DNA from: Nitratidesulfovibrio sp.
GTDB taxonomy: Bacteria > Desulfobacterota > Desulfovibrionia > Desulfovibrionales > Desulfovibrionaceae
Direction of reading: 5' to 3'
DNA length: 64,000 nt
Assembly (NCBI RefSeq): GCF_040373385.1
Contig: NZ_JBDXXH010000011.1
Coordinates: 57,429 to 121,428, forward strand
The position numbers and the translations under genes were made by a program. The notes under the pieces are model-generated. The model searched no databases, had not been told where the DNA came from, and was given only the letters and a program-made list of their open reading frames with translations. Positions 43,789 through 53,007 of this stretch are shown here, one piece after another; position 1 is the first letter of the stretch, and each line of letters begins with the position of its first letter.

Positions 43789-45864
43789 ATGACCTATTCG
43801 CATGAACGGGCGCTGGAACTGCTGCGCGCCGGGTCCGGGCTGGCCGGGGCGGAATTCCGGGACGGGCAGGAAGACGCCATCCGGCACGTGGTGGAAGGCC
43901 GGGGGCGCCTGCTGGTGGTGCAAAAGACGGGCTGGGGCAAGAGCTTCGTCTATTTCATTGCCACACGCATGCTGCGCGACGCCGGTCAGGGGCCCGCGCT
44001 GCTGGTGTCGCCCCTGCTGGCGCTGATGCGCAACCAGATCGCCGCCGCCGAACGCATGGGCGTGCGGGCCGCCACCATCAACTCGGACAACCGGGACGAC
44101 TGGGCGGACGTGGAGGCGCGGCTTGCCCGGGACGAGGTGGACATCCTGCTCATCTCGCCGGAGCGGCTGGGCAACGACTGGTTCCAGGCGCAGGTGCTGG
44201 GCCCGGTGGCGGATCGGGTGTCGCTGCTGGTGGTGGACGAGGCGCACTGCATTTCCGATTGGGGGCACGACTTTCGGCCACACTACCGGCTGCTGGGGCG
44301 CATGGCCGCCAACCTGCCCCCCACCGTGCGCCTGCTGGCAACCACGGCCACCGCCAACGACCGGGTCATGGCCGACCTGGCCACCGTGCTGGGGCCCAGG
44401 CTTGCGGTATCCAGGGGCAACCTGAACCGCAACTCGCTGACGCTGCAAACCATCCGCCTGCCGGACCGGGCCGGGCGCCTGGCCTGGCTGGCCGAGCGGC
44501 TTGACGAACTGGACGGGCACGGCATCATCTACACCCTGACGGTGCGCGATGCCGGGCTGGTGGCGGCATGGCTGCAACAGCGCGGGTTCAACGTGGCGGC
44601 CTACACGGGCGAAACCGGCGAGGACCGGGAACGCCTGGAGCAGGAACTGCTGCACAACCGGGTCAAGGCCCTGGTGGCCACCACGGCGCTGGGCATGGGC
44701 TACGACAAGCCGGACCTTGCCTTCGTCATACATTTCCAGACGCCGGGGTCGGTCGTGGCGTACTACCAGCAGGTGGGCCGCGCCGGACGCGCCCTGCCCG
44801 CCGCCTACGGCGTGCTGCTGAGCGGGCCGGAAGAAGACGACATCAACGACTGGTTCATCCGCAGCGCCTTTCCCACCCGCGCCGAGGTGCAACAGATTCT
44901 GGATGCCCTGGAAGGCGCGCCGGACGGGCTTTCGACCCCGGAACTGATGATCCGCGTGAACATGGGCAAGGGCCGCATCGACAAGGGCATCACCCTGCTG
45001 TCGCTGGAATCGCCCGCGCCCATCGCCAGGCAAGGCACCAGGTGGCAATTGACGGCGGCGCCGCTGTCCGAGGCGTTCTGGCAGCGGGCGGAACGCCTGA
45101 CGGCGCTGCGCCATGCGGAAAACGCGCAGATGCAGGAATACGTGGACCTGCCCTTCGGGGGGCACATGCAGCATCTGGTGCGGGCGTTGGACGGGGACGT
45201 GGCGGACATCACGCCCCCCACGCTGCCGCCCCTGCCGGAAGCCGCAGACCCCGCGCTGGTGCACGAGGCCATGGCGTTCCTGCGCCGGGGCAACATGCCC
45301 ATCGAACCCCGGTTGCAGTGGCCCGTGGGCGGCATGCCGCATTGCGATGTCCGGGGCAGGATTCCCGCCGCCGAGCGGGCGATGCAGGGCATGGCCCTGA
45401 GCGCGTGGTGCGATGCAGGCTGGGGAACCACGGTGCGGCAGGGAAAGCACCGGGACGGGCGCTTTGCCGATGAACTGGTGGACGCCTGCGCCGCCATGGT
45501 ACAGGGATGGGATCCCCAGCCCGCGCCGCAATGGGTGACCTGCATCCCTTCGCTGCGCCACCCGGACCTGGTGCCGGACTTCGCGCGCCGTCTGGCAGCA
45601 CGGCTGGGCTTGCCGTTTGTTCCGGCATTGGAGAAGACGGAAGACAGGCCGGAGCAGGCAACCATGGGCAACAGCGTGCAGCAGGCGCGCAACGTGGACG
45701 GTTCGCTGGGCCTTGCCGATGTTCCCCTGCCCGCCGGCCCCGTGCTGCTGGTGGACGACATGGTGGATTCGCGGTGGACGCTGACCGTGGCCGCCTGGCT
45801 GCTGCGCCGGGGCGGCAGCGGAGAGGTGTGGCCGGTCGCGCTTTCCCGGACAGGTCAGGGATAG
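43789..45864 (+). CDS. RecQ-like helicase fused to a phosphoribosyltransferase domain
   Basis: A 691-residue protein with GGGGAG upstream of its ATG. Helicase part: Walker A QKTGWGKS (45-52), DEAHCISDWGHDFRP (150-164, the RecQ-type motif II plus aromatic loop), LLATTATAND, VATTALGMGYDKPDLAFVIHF and YYQQVGRAGRA. Zinc/RQC Cys residues and HRDC of classical RecQ are not seen. The C-terminal 110 residues resemble ComF-type phosphoribosyltransferases: VTCIPSLRHPDLVP, LAARLGLPF and the PRPP loop VLLVDDMVDSRWTLT (about 653-667). The stop is directly followed by the ATG of a DprA-like gene. Known PRTase/DprA pairs act in phage defence; this helicase-PRTase form is proposed to do likewise, by inference. 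Confidence 0.85.
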   Translation: MTYSHERALELLRAGSGLAGAEFRDGQEDAIRHVVEGRGRLLVVQKTGWGKSFVYFIATRMLRDAGQGPALLVSPLLALMRNQIAAAERMGVRAATINSDNRDDWADVEARLARDEVDILLISPERLGNDWFQAQVLGPVADRVSLLVVDEAHCISDWGHDFRPHYRLLGRMAANLPPTVRLLATTATANDRVMADLATVLGPRLAVSRGNLNRNSLTLQTIRLPDRAGRLAWLAERLDELDGHGIIYTLTVRDAGLVAAWLQQRGFNVAAYTGETGEDRERLEQELLHNRVKALVATTALGMGYDKPDLAFVIHFQTPGSVVAYYQQVGRAGRALPAAYGVLLSGPEEDDINDWFIRSAFPTRAEVQQILDALEGAPDGLSTPELMIRVNMGKGRIDKGITLLSLESPAPIARQGTRWQLTAAPLSEAFWQRAERLTALRHAENAQMQEYVDLPFGGHMQHLVRALDGDVADITPPTLPPLPEAADPALVHEAMAFLRRGNMPIEPRLQWPVGGMPHCDVRGRIPAAERAMQGMALSAWCDAGWGTTVRQGKHRDGRFADELVDACAAMVQGWDPQPAPQWVTCIPSLRHPDLVPDFARRLAARLGLPFVPALEKTEDRPEQATMGNSVQQARNVDGSLGLADVPLPAGPVLLVDDMVDSRWTLTVAAWLLRRGGSGEVWPVALSRTGQG

Positions 45865-46899
45865 ATGAACGACACCCTTTCGCTGAATACCAGGGCCATC
45901 CTGCTGCTGACGGCCCCACTGCTGGTGGGGTCGGGTTCCATGGGCTACGGCGGCCCGGCCGCGGAAGTGCTGCACCTTGGCGAGTACAAGCGCCTTGCCC
46001 GTCGCCTGCGCGAGCTTTCCCGCCAGCCCGCCGACCTGCTGGCGGCGGACGGGGAGGCGCTGTGCGCGGACTGCGCCGACATCGTCGAGCCGGAGCGCCT
46101 GCGGCGGCTGCTGGGACGCGGCTTTCTGCTGGGGCAGGCGGTGCAACGCTGGCAGGCCAGGTCCATCCGGGTGGTCAGTCGTGCCGACGCCGCATATCCC
46201 GCCCGCCTGAAGGGCCGGTTGAAGGAAAACAGCCCCCCGGTCCTGTATGCCTGCGGCAACCTGTCGCTGCTCGAACGGGAAGGGCTGGCCGTGGTCGGCT
46301 CGCGCAATGCGGACGATGCCCTGCTGGACTACGCGGCGGGTGTGGGCGGTCTGGCCGCCGCAGCAGGGGTGGTGCTGGTATCCGGCGGCGCGCGGGGCAT
46401 CGACGAGGCGGCCACCGGCGGAGCACTGGCAGCGGGCGGCACGGCGGTGAGCGTGCTGGCCGAAGGGCTGGAGCCGCGCGCCCTGCGCCGTGAAAATCGC
46501 AACGCCATAGCGGAAGGTCGCCTGCTGCTGCTTTCGCCGTATGACCCCAACGCGGCCTTCAACGCGGGCAACGCCATGCAGCGCAACAAACTCATTCATG
46601 CGCTGTCGAACGCGGCACTGGTGGTCTGCTGCGATGCGGGCAGGGGCGGCACCTGGGCCGGAGCGCAGGAGCAGTTGGACACGCTGCGGCTGGTGCCGGT
46701 CTACGTGCGCGCCACAGGCACGCGCCGTGACGGGCTGGAGGCGTTGAGCGCCAAGGGGGCGCACCCCTGGCCGGAACCCGCCGACCCTGCCGCGCTGACG
46801 GCACTGCTGCGCCACCCCGTTGCCGCGCCGCCCAGGGTGCAGGCGCTGTCGCTGCTGGATGCCGCCGCGACGACGCCCCCGGAACCCACCACCGAATAA
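45865..46899 (+). CDS. DprA/Smf-like Rossmann protein
   Basis: A 344-residue protein whose ATG follows the helicase stop with no gap. The DprA Rossmann core is present: [28 protein letters not shown] (144-148), [13 protein letters not shown] (172-184), [11 protein letters not shown] and [15 protein letters not shown] (240-254). The RNxxIxxLS motif is characteristic of DprA. An N-terminal extension (1-100) differs from competence DprA. It ends in a Pro/Thr-rich tail; winged-helix-like sequence continues beyond the stop in broken frames (46955-47257). In ShosTA-type systems the DprA-like member is the antitoxin of a PRTase toxin; by analogy it may restrain the upstream protein. Confidence 0.85.
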   Translation: MNDTLSLNTRAILLLTAPLLVGSGSMGYGGPAAEVLHLGEYKRLARRLRELSRQPADLLAADGEALCADCADIVEPERLRRLLGRGFLLGQAVQRWQARSIRVVSRADAAYPARLKGRLKENSPPVLYACGNLSLLEREGLAVVGSRNADDALLDYAAGVGGLAAAAGVVLVSGGARGIDEAATGGALAAGGTAVSVLAEGLEPRALRRENRNAIAEGRLLLLSPYDPNAAFNAGNAMQRNKLIHALSNAALVVCCDAGRGGTWAGAQEQLDTLRLVPVYVRATGTRRDGLEALSAKGAHPWPEPADPAALTALLRHPVAAPPRVQALSLLDAAATTPPEPTTE

Positions 46900-46954
46900 G
46901 GCGTACCAGCGGGCACGGGGCGCCCCGACGAAGCGACAGGTCTGTCCGGGGCGT

Positions 46955-47257
46955 AACGGGCTGAGCCCCAGCCATCCGTCCAACCGTGCGGGGAGCCGTT
47001 CGCGCAGCCGCCCTCCCGGCAACGGGACGGGCTTGCGGCAGTGCCGCTGCCCCCGGTCGATGAACTTCCGGTACTGGTCCACCGGGTGCGGCCGCAGTTG
47101 TTGCACACCCCGAAGAAAGAGGACGAGGTGCCCGCCGCGCTGGGAGTGGCCGCCGGGCTGGCTCGTGCCTGGCTGGAATTGCTGCTGGCCTGGGGGGGTG
47201 CTGGAAAAGGGCGGGCACCCCGTGACGTACAGCCTGAAACACCGCCCGCAACCCTGA
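46955..47257 (+). pseudogene. broken winged-helix remnant, probable former C-terminus of the DprA-like gene
   Basis: In the same frame as the DprA-like gene, beyond TAA at 46897 and TAA at 46954, the sequence reads LPVLVHRVRPQLLHTPKKED, then EVPAALGVAAGLARAWLELL, a helix-turn-helix pattern. At a run of seven G (47192-47198) the frame is lost. Removing one G gives GVLEKGGHPVTYSLKHRPQP and a TGA at 47255, a typical wing. Together they make a complete winged-helix domain, as found at the C-terminus of many DprA proteins. Two stops plus a frameshift indicate decay, or alternatively a separate recoded product. Confidence 0.55.
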
Positions 47258-47286
47258 CGGCGTTCTGCCGCGCTTCATGGCGACAG

Positions 47287-47345
47287 GCATGGCGTCTGGG
47301 CATAGCGGCTGGCATGGCGTCTGGCATGGCGTCTGGGCATGGCGG
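47287..47345. repeat. 12-13-bp tandem repeat upstream of rpsA
   Basis: GCATGGCGTCTGG-like units repeated about five times (GCATGGCGTCTGG, GCATAGCGGCTGG, CATGGCGTCTGG twice, GCATGGCG). It is non-coding. Confidence 0.8.
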
Positions 47346-47428
47346 ATACGCGCACCGTGCCACCCTTGTTCCCGTCGCGCCCCACCGTCTCTTTCTTTCC
47401 CGCCACCTGTCCGCCGCGGCTCGCGCGG

Positions 47429-47457
47429 TTGTCATTCCCGGGGCATTCTGCTATGCA
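47429..47457 (+). promoter_or_regulatory. rpsA promoter
   Basis: TTGTCA (47429-47434), a 17-bp spacer and TATGCA (47452-47457). A short leader of about 45 nt follows, with a CCCGC / GCGGG hairpin at 47465-47481. This is a position where S1 could autoregulate its own translation. Confidence 0.55.
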
Positions 47458-47508
47458 GACCAATCCCGCTCTTTGGGCGGGAAAATTTGCGTCGGTTGGA
47501 GGAAACGT

Positions 47509-49242
47509 ATGACAGCAACCCCCGAAAACATGGAAAACGCCGCTCTTGAAATGGATCTGAGTTTCGAGAGCGCCCTCGAGAATTACCTCAGCTCCGATTT
47601 CGGCGACCTTGAAGAAGGGTCGATCATCAAGGGCGAGGTGGTTCGCGTGGATGAGGACAGCGTCCTCATCGACGTGAACTTCAAGTCCGAAGGGCAGATT
47701 TCCGCTTCCGAGTTCAGGGACAGCACCGGCAAGGTCAACATCGCCGTGGGCGACAAGGTGGACGTCTTCGTCGTTCGCAAGAACGAGATGGAAGGCACCA
47801 TCACCCTGTCCTTCGAGAAGGCCAAGCGCATGCAGCTCTTCGACAAGCTCGAAGAGATTCAGGAAAACAACGGGGTCATCACCGGCCGCATCGTGCGTCG
47901 CATCAAGGGTGGCTACACCGTCGATCTCGGCGGCGTCGAAGCCTTCCTGCCCGGTTCGCACGTGGACCTGCGCCCCGTCCCCGACATGGACGCGCTGGTC
48001 AACCAGGAATACGAATTCCGTGTTCTCAAGATCAACCGTCGGCGCAGCAACGTCATCGTTTCCCGCCGCGTCCTGCTTGAAGAGGAACGCGATTCCAAGC
48101 GTCAGGATCTGCTGCGCACTCTCGAAGAGAACCAGATCGTCACCGGCAAGGCCAAGAACATCACCGAATACGGCGTGTTCGTGGACCTTGGCGGGCTGGA
48201 CGGCCTGCTGCACATCACCGACATGTCCTGGAAGCGCATCCGTCACCCGAAGGAACTGGTCACCCTTGGCCAGGAACTGCAACTGAAGGTGCTCTCCTTC
48301 GACCGCGACAACCAGAAGGTGTCGCTGGGCATGAAGCAGCTGGTGGCCGACCCCTGGCAGGACATCACCGCCAAGTACCCCGAAGGCGCCAAGCTGCAGG
48401 GCCGCGTGACCAACCTGGTGGACTACGGCGCGTTCGTCGAGCTGGAGCCCGGCGTGGAAGGCCTGGTCCACATTTCCGAAATGTCGTGGACCCGCAAGCT
48501 GCGTCATCCGTCGCAGATGGTGCGCGTGGGCGACGAAGTGGAAGTGGTCATCCTCGGCGTCGATCAGGACAAGAAGCGCATCTCCCTCGGCATGAAGCAG
48601 GTCAAGCCGAACCCGTGGGAAGTTGTGGCCGAAAAGTACCCTGAAGGCACCGTCCTTGAAGGCGTGATCAAGAACATCACCGAATTCGGCATGTTCATCG
48701 GCATCGAGGACGGCATCGACGGCCTGATCCACGTGTCCGACATCAGCTGGACCAAGAAGATCCGCCATCCCAACGAAGTGTTCAAGACCGGTGACGTGGT
48801 GCAGGCCAAGGTGCTGACCGTCGACCAGGAGAACGAAAAGTTCACCCTCGGCATCAAGCAACTGACCGAAGACCCGTGGACCCACGTGCCTTCGCGCTAC
48901 CCGGTGGGTGCGCTGATCGAAGGCACCGTGACCAACATCACCGACTTCGGCCTGTTCGTTGAAGTGGAAGAAGGCATCGAAGGCCTGGTCCACGTCTCCG
49001 AAATCAGCCAGAAGAAGATCAAGTCGCCCTCCGAGATGTTCAAGGAAGGCGTGGTCATTCAGGCCAAGGTCATCCACGTCTCCGCCGAAGAACGTCGCCT
49101 CGGGCTGTCCATCAAGCAGCTCAAGGACGAGGAAGAACGTCGCAAGCCCAAGGAATTCCGCGCCGGCCCCGCTGATACGGGCGGCCAGAACCTTGGTGAC
49201 CTGCTGAAGCAGAAGCTGGAAGAGGATGCTTCCGACAGCTAG
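47509..49242 (+). CDS. rpsA: 30S ribosomal protein S1
   Basis: A 577-residue protein with six S1 (OB-fold) repeats, the standard number for Proteobacteria. The ribosome site TTGGAGG precedes ATG at 47509. Repeats start near 38, 122, 208, 293, 380 and 467; repeats 3-6 show the canonical GVFVDLGGLDGLLHITDMSW / GAFVELEPGVEGLVHISEMS pattern. Codon use is strongly biased (highly expressed). S1 brings mRNA to the 30S subunit. Its last 17 bp overlap the SppA gene. Confidence 0.97.
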   Translation: MTATPENMENAALEMDLSFESALENYLSSDFGDLEEGSIIKGEVVRVDEDSVLIDVNFKSEGQISASEFRDSTGKVNIAVGDKVDVFVVRKNEMEGTITLSFEKAKRMQLFDKLEEIQENNGVITGRIVRRIKGGYTVDLGGVEAFLPGSHVDLRPVPDMDALVNQEYEFRVLKINRRRSNVIVSRRVLLEEERDSKRQDLLRTLEENQIVTGKAKNITEYGVFVDLGGLDGLLHITDMSWKRIRHPKELVTLGQELQLKVLSFDRDNQKVSLGMKQLVADPWQDITAKYPEGAKLQGRVTNLVDYGAFVELEPGVEGLVHISEMSWTRKLRHPSQMVRVGDEVEVVILGVDQDKKRISLGMKQVKPNPWEVVAEKYPEGTVLEGVIKNITEFGMFIGIEDGIDGLIHVSDISWTKKIRHPNEVFKTGDVVQAKVLTVDQENEKFTLGIKQLTEDPWTHVPSRYPVGALIEGTVTNITDFGLFVEVEEGIEGLVHVSEISQKKIKSPSEMFKEGVVIQAKVIHVSAEERRLGLSIKQLKDEEERRKPKEFRAGPADTGGQNLGDLLKQKLEEDASDS

Positions 49243-50119
49243 ACCCTCCTTCAGCCAGCGGCATCCGTTCATCTTCGGATTCCTGCTCATTCTGGCGGCC
49301 GTTGCCCTCTTCATGGGGGCTTCGGCCGCCTTGCGCCATCTGACCGGCGGCGCGGGTCCGTTCGCGGGCCCGCGCGTCGGGGTGGTGCGGGTTGAAGGCA
49401 TGATCACCGACATTTCCAAGACCACGGCGTGGATGGATACGCTGCGCGACGATCCCACGGTGCGCGGCGTGCTGCTGCGGGTGGATTCGCCGGGCGGCGG
49501 CGTTGCCGCATCGCAGGAACTGCTGGAGGCCGTGCGCCGCATGTCCAGCGTGAAGCCGGTTGTCGTGTCCATGGGTACCGTGGCCGCGTCCGGCGGGTAC
49601 TACATCTCGCTGGGGGCCACGCGCGTCATCGCCAACCCCGCCACGCTCACCGGCTCCATCGGCGTGAAGATGGAACTGCCCAACGTGCAGGGCCTGATGG
49701 ACAAGCTGGGCCTGGCCCGGCAGACTCTGGTTTCCGGCGACATGAAGGACGCAGGTTCCCCGTTCCGGGCCATGACCCCGCAGGAGCGCGAGTACCTGCA
49801 AGCGCTGGTCATGGACATGTACGACCAGTTCGTGACCGAGGTGGCCAATTCGCGCAACCTGCCGGTGGAAAAGGTGCGCGCCGTGGCCGACGGCCGGGCG
49901 CTGACCGGGCGGCAGGCCCACGAACTGGGACTTGTGGACGCCCTGGGCAGCATGGACGTGGCCCTGACCGACTTGCAGCAGCTTTGCGGCATCACGGAGC
50001 GGCCAGTGCTGGTGGAACAGCCCAAGCCTTCCTCGTGGCTGCGCGACGCGCTGGAAACGGTACTGGACCTGCAACCGGCGTCGCGGGTGGTTACGCCCGG
50101 TTTCCTGTACGCATATTAG
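49226..50119 (+). CDS. sppA: signal peptide peptidase SppA, short form
   Basis: A 297-residue membrane protease that degrades cleaved signal peptides. One N-terminal membrane helix (about 15-35) is followed by the S49 domain with VDSPGGGVAASQ, the catalytic Ser in TVAASGGYYI and the catalytic Lys in LTGSIGVKME. Being about 300 residues, it is the single-domain type that forms octamers, not the 67-kDa E. coli form. Its ATG lies within rpsA, so it is translationally coupled to ribosomal protein S1, a recurrent order in this bacterial group. Confidence 0.93.
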   Translation: MLPTARPSFSQRHPFIFGFLLILAAVALFMGASAALRHLTGGAGPFAGPRVGVVRVEGMITDISKTTAWMDTLRDDPTVRGVLLRVDSPGGGVAASQELLEAVRRMSSVKPVVVSMGTVAASGGYYISLGATRVIANPATLTGSIGVKMELPNVQGLMDKLGLARQTLVSGDMKDAGSPFRAMTPQEREYLQALVMDMYDQFVTEVANSRNLPVEKVRAVADGRALTGRQAHELGLVDALGSMDVALTDLQQLCGITERPVLVEQPKPSSWLRDALETVLDLQPASRVVTPGFLYAY

Positions 50120-50255
50120 CCGCAACGGCAAAGCATCGAAGCAAATGTTCCGCCCCTGCCGCCCACGCCGCAGGGGCTTCCGTTTTGGGGCGGCCCAGCA
50201 TGTATGGTTCGCAGCACAAGAGAGTGGTCATGAATTCGGGAACCGGGAGACAGCC

Positions 50256-51221
50256 GTGATCAAGCTCGATGCCGCATACCACCAGCCCTTCACTTTCGCG
50301 GTAGCCCCGGCGTGTACCGCCCATCAGGATCGGCTGGCCCGCTGCCTGCGGCTGGAGGCGGCCTGCTTCGCCGCGTGGCCCGCGCAGGAGGAAGAACGGC
50401 GGGGCAACCTGCTGCTGCGCGCGGCCGGGGGCTATTCCATGCGCATCAACAGCGGCGTGCCGTTGCTGCCTGCGGGCACTGGCGTTGCGTGGGACGAAGG
50501 CCACGTGCGTGATGCCGAGGCATGGTTCGCCGCGCGGGGCCTGCCCGCGCAATTCAGGGTGCCGGAGCCGCTGGAAGGCGAGGCGACGGAATGCGCTGCC
50601 GAAATGGCCGGACGCGCCGCAACGGTGGCACCCCATTGCGACGCGGGATGCGGCCTTGATCCCGTGCTGGCCGCCATGGGCTACACCGCCACCGACCCCA
50701 CGCTGGTGCAGGAACTGAACCTGGTGAACTGGGCCGAGGGCGCGGAAACCGCCCCCCATGGTTCCGCAGTCCGGTCCGTGACAACGTCCACCGTGCCCAC
50801 CACGCCCTCACCATCCCGGCAGTGCGCCATGGTGGACCACGCCGCATGGCTGGCCGCAGAGGGTGCAGTGCGTGGCCGCACCGGCAGCGCCACGGAAAAT
50901 CCCGTGCTGCGCATTCTGCTGGCCACCCTTGGTTCCGCCGGTATGACATGGCTGCTGTCCGTGAACGGGCAGCCCGCCGTCTGCGGCCTTGGGGTGCGCA
51001 CGGGCGACGATTACGGCATCTTCGCCGTGGTGGCCCGCCCGGACCTGCGGCGGCAAGGCCACGGACGCGCACTGGTTGCCGCCATGCTGATGGCTGCCCG
51101 GCGTGAGGGCGCACGCAACGCCTGGTTGCAGGTGGGGCAGGGCAATGCGCCCGCCCGCGCGCTGTACGAGGGGCTTGGGTTCACCACCAGCTACGGGTAC
51201 TGGTACCGCGTGCTGCGGTGA
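50256..51221 (+). CDS. GNAT-family N-acetyltransferase
   Basis: A 321-residue protein, GTG start at 50256 with GGGAGA upstream. The C-terminal 100 residues are a GNAT domain with the acetyl-CoA site ARPDLRRQGHGRALVAAML (motif A; R-x-x-G-x-G/A) and motif B WLQVGQGNAPARALYEGLGF. The N-terminal half (1-180) looks like a degenerate second GNAT fold, with YSMRINSGVPLL and AWDEGHVRDAEAWFAARGLPAQF. Such two-domain GNAT proteins are common and their substrates unknown. It is separated from sppA by 136 bp. Confidence 0.85.
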   Translation: MIKLDAAYHQPFTFAVAPACTAHQDRLARCLRLEAACFAAWPAQEEERRGNLLLRAAGGYSMRINSGVPLLPAGTGVAWDEGHVRDAEAWFAARGLPAQFRVPEPLEGEATECAAEMAGRAATVAPHCDAGCGLDPVLAAMGYTATDPTLVQELNLVNWAEGAETAPHGSAVRSVTTSTVPTTPSPSRQCAMVDHAAWLAAEGAVRGRTGSATENPVLRILLATLGSAGMTWLLSVNGQPAVCGLGVRTGDDYGIFAVVARPDLRRQGHGRALVAAMLMAARREGARNAWLQVGQGNAPARALYEGLGFTTSYGYWYRVLR

Positions 51222-51495
51222 CGCTGTCGTGCGGGAACGGTGCTGTCCCATACGTTTCCGCCTGGCCTCGCCCGGCAGCGCTCGGCTTGGCCCGGCCCCG
51301 TTTGTCCCAGTCCGGCCCCGCGTACCTCCCCTCCCGATGCGCAGCACCTCGCGCCCCTTCCCGCTACCACCCTGTCTACGCGCATGGCGCGCGGTTTCCG
51401 TTCATGCTAGCGTCGCAGTCGGATGCATCCATCGCCCCGCTCGACAATGATCCGGACGCATCTTTCGCCGCCGCACATGTTTCAAGGAGCACGCC

Positions 51496-53007
51496 ATGAC
51501 CCGACCGGTCCGCGCCAGCGGCATCCTGCTGCACATTACCTCACTGCCCTCGGCCTTCGGCATCGGCGACCTTGGCCCGGCGGCTCGTGCCTTCGCGCGG
51601 CTGCTGGCCGGGGCCGGACAGACGGTGTGGCAGTTCCTGCCGCTTGCGCCCACCTCCACGTTCATCGGCAACTCGCCCTATTCCAGCCCCTCGGCCTTCG
51701 CGGGCAATACCCTGCTGGTCAGCCCCGAACGCATGGCCGAAGAAGGCTTTGTCTCGTGGGCCGACGTGGACGCCGGGACGGAACAGTTCCGGGACGTGTC
51801 GCACGATCCGATCCGGTTCGAAGCCGTGGAGGCACACCGCCGCATCCTGTTGCGCGCCGCGTGGGAACGCAACCGACACCAACTGGGCATGGACACCGCC
51901 TACCTGCGCTTTTGCCGGGGCAACGCCCACTGGCTGGACGACTACGCGCGGTTCACGGTGCTGAAGGAACGCTTCGGCGGGGCAGCCTGGACCACCTGGG
52001 ACGAGCCCTTCGCCCGCCGCCACCCGGACGCCCTGACCCTGCTGGACGCGCAGGAGGTCGCCGCGCTGGATCACGTGCGCTTCTGCCAGTACCTGTTCTT
52101 CCGCCAGTGGTACGACCTGCGGGCCGCCTGCACCGACCTTGGCGTGCGGCTGGTGGGTGACGTGCCCATCTACGTCACCCACGACAGCGCCGATGTGTGG
52201 GCCAACCCCGGCTATTTCCGGCTGGACGAGGATTTCGCCCCCACCCACGTGGCAGGGGTGCCCCCGGACTATTTCAGCGCCACGGGCCAACGCTGGGGCA
52301 ACCCGGTGTACGACTGGGACGCCCTGCGGCGCGACGGCTTTGGCTGGTGGGTGCGCCGTGTGGCGCACAACCTGCGCATGGCCGATATTGTGCGGCTGGA
52401 CCACTTCCGGGGCTTCGCGGGGTACTGGGAAATACCGGCGGAGGAGGAAACTGCCATCAATGGCCGCTGGGTGGATGCGCCGGGCATGGAACTGTTCGGC
52501 ACGCTGGCCCGGCGGTTCACGGCGCTGCCGCTCATTGCCGAGGATCTGGGCGTGATCACCGCCGACGTGCGCGAATTGAAGGCGACCTTCGGCCTGCCGG
52601 GCATGAAGGTGTTGCAGTTCGGCTTTGGCGGCGACCCCGCCGACAACCCGGATGTCCCCTTCCGGCACGAGGCGCGCAGCGTTGTCTACACCGGCACCCA
52701 CGACAACGCGCCCACGCGGGCATGGTTTGAAGCTGCCCCGGCGCATGAGCGGGCGCGGGTGGAAGAATACGTCGGGCACGCCATTGCCCCGCACGAGGCC
52801 CCCGGCGTGCTGCTGCGCCTGGCCATGGGCAGCGTGGCGGAACTGGCCGTGGCCCCGGTGCAGGACGTGCTGGGGCTGGGGGCAGAGGCGCGCATGAACA
52901 CCCCTTCGGTGGCGGCGGGCAACTGGGCCTGGCGGATGACGCCGGAACAGATGGACGCCGGACTGTACGCGGAACTGGGACGGTTGACGCGGTTGTTCGG
53001 GCGGTAG
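51496..53007 (+). CDS. malQ: 4-alpha-glucanotransferase
   Basis: A 503-residue GH77 amylomaltase that disproportionates maltodextrins in glycogen metabolism. AAGGAG precedes the ATG. Conserved blocks: ILLHITSLPSAFGIGDLG at the N-terminus, VGDVPIYVTHDSADVWANP, GVPPDYFSATGQRWGNPVYDWD, IVRLDHFRGFAGYWEIP (catalytic Asp), LIAEDLGVITADV (catalytic Glu) and YTGTHDNAPTRAWF. The length matches the bacterial short form. The 274-bp gap upstream shows no gene. Confidence 0.95.
   Translation: MTRPVRASGILLHITSLPSAFGIGDLGPAARAFARLLAGAGQTVWQFLPLAPTSTFIGNSPYSSPSAFAGNTLLVSPERMAEEGFVSWADVDAGTEQFRDVSHDPIRFEAVEAHRRILLRAAWERNRHQLGMDTAYLRFCRGNAHWLDDYARFTVLKERFGGAAWTTWDEPFARRHPDALTLLDAQEVAALDHVRFCQYLFFRQWYDLRAACTDLGVRLVGDVPIYVTHDSADVWANPGYFRLDEDFAPTHVAGVPPDYFSATGQRWGNPVYDWDALRRDGFGWWVRRVAHNLRMADIVRLDHFRGFAGYWEIPAEEETAINGRWVDAPGMELFGTLARRFTALPLIAEDLGVITADVRELKATFGLPGMKVLQFGFGGDPADNPDVPFRHEARSVVYTGTHDNAPTRAWFEAAPAHERARVEEYVGHAIAPHEAPGVLLRLAMGSVAELAVAPVQDVLGLGAEARMNTPSVAAGNWAWRMTPEQMDAGLYAELGRLTRLFGR

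Noticed and set aside
43369-47106. A 1245-residue open frame on the minus strand, and other long antisense frames such as 51541-55179
   Set aside because: These run opposite to well-conserved genes (the helicase/DprA pair, MalQ, GlmS) and are His/Gly/Arg-rich shadows caused by high GC at third codon positions.
47041-47508. An N-terminally extended ribosomal protein S1 starting at 47041
   Set aside because: The extension overlaps the winged-helix remnant and a tandem repeat; the ATG at 47509 has a strong ribosome site and matches the normal S1 start.
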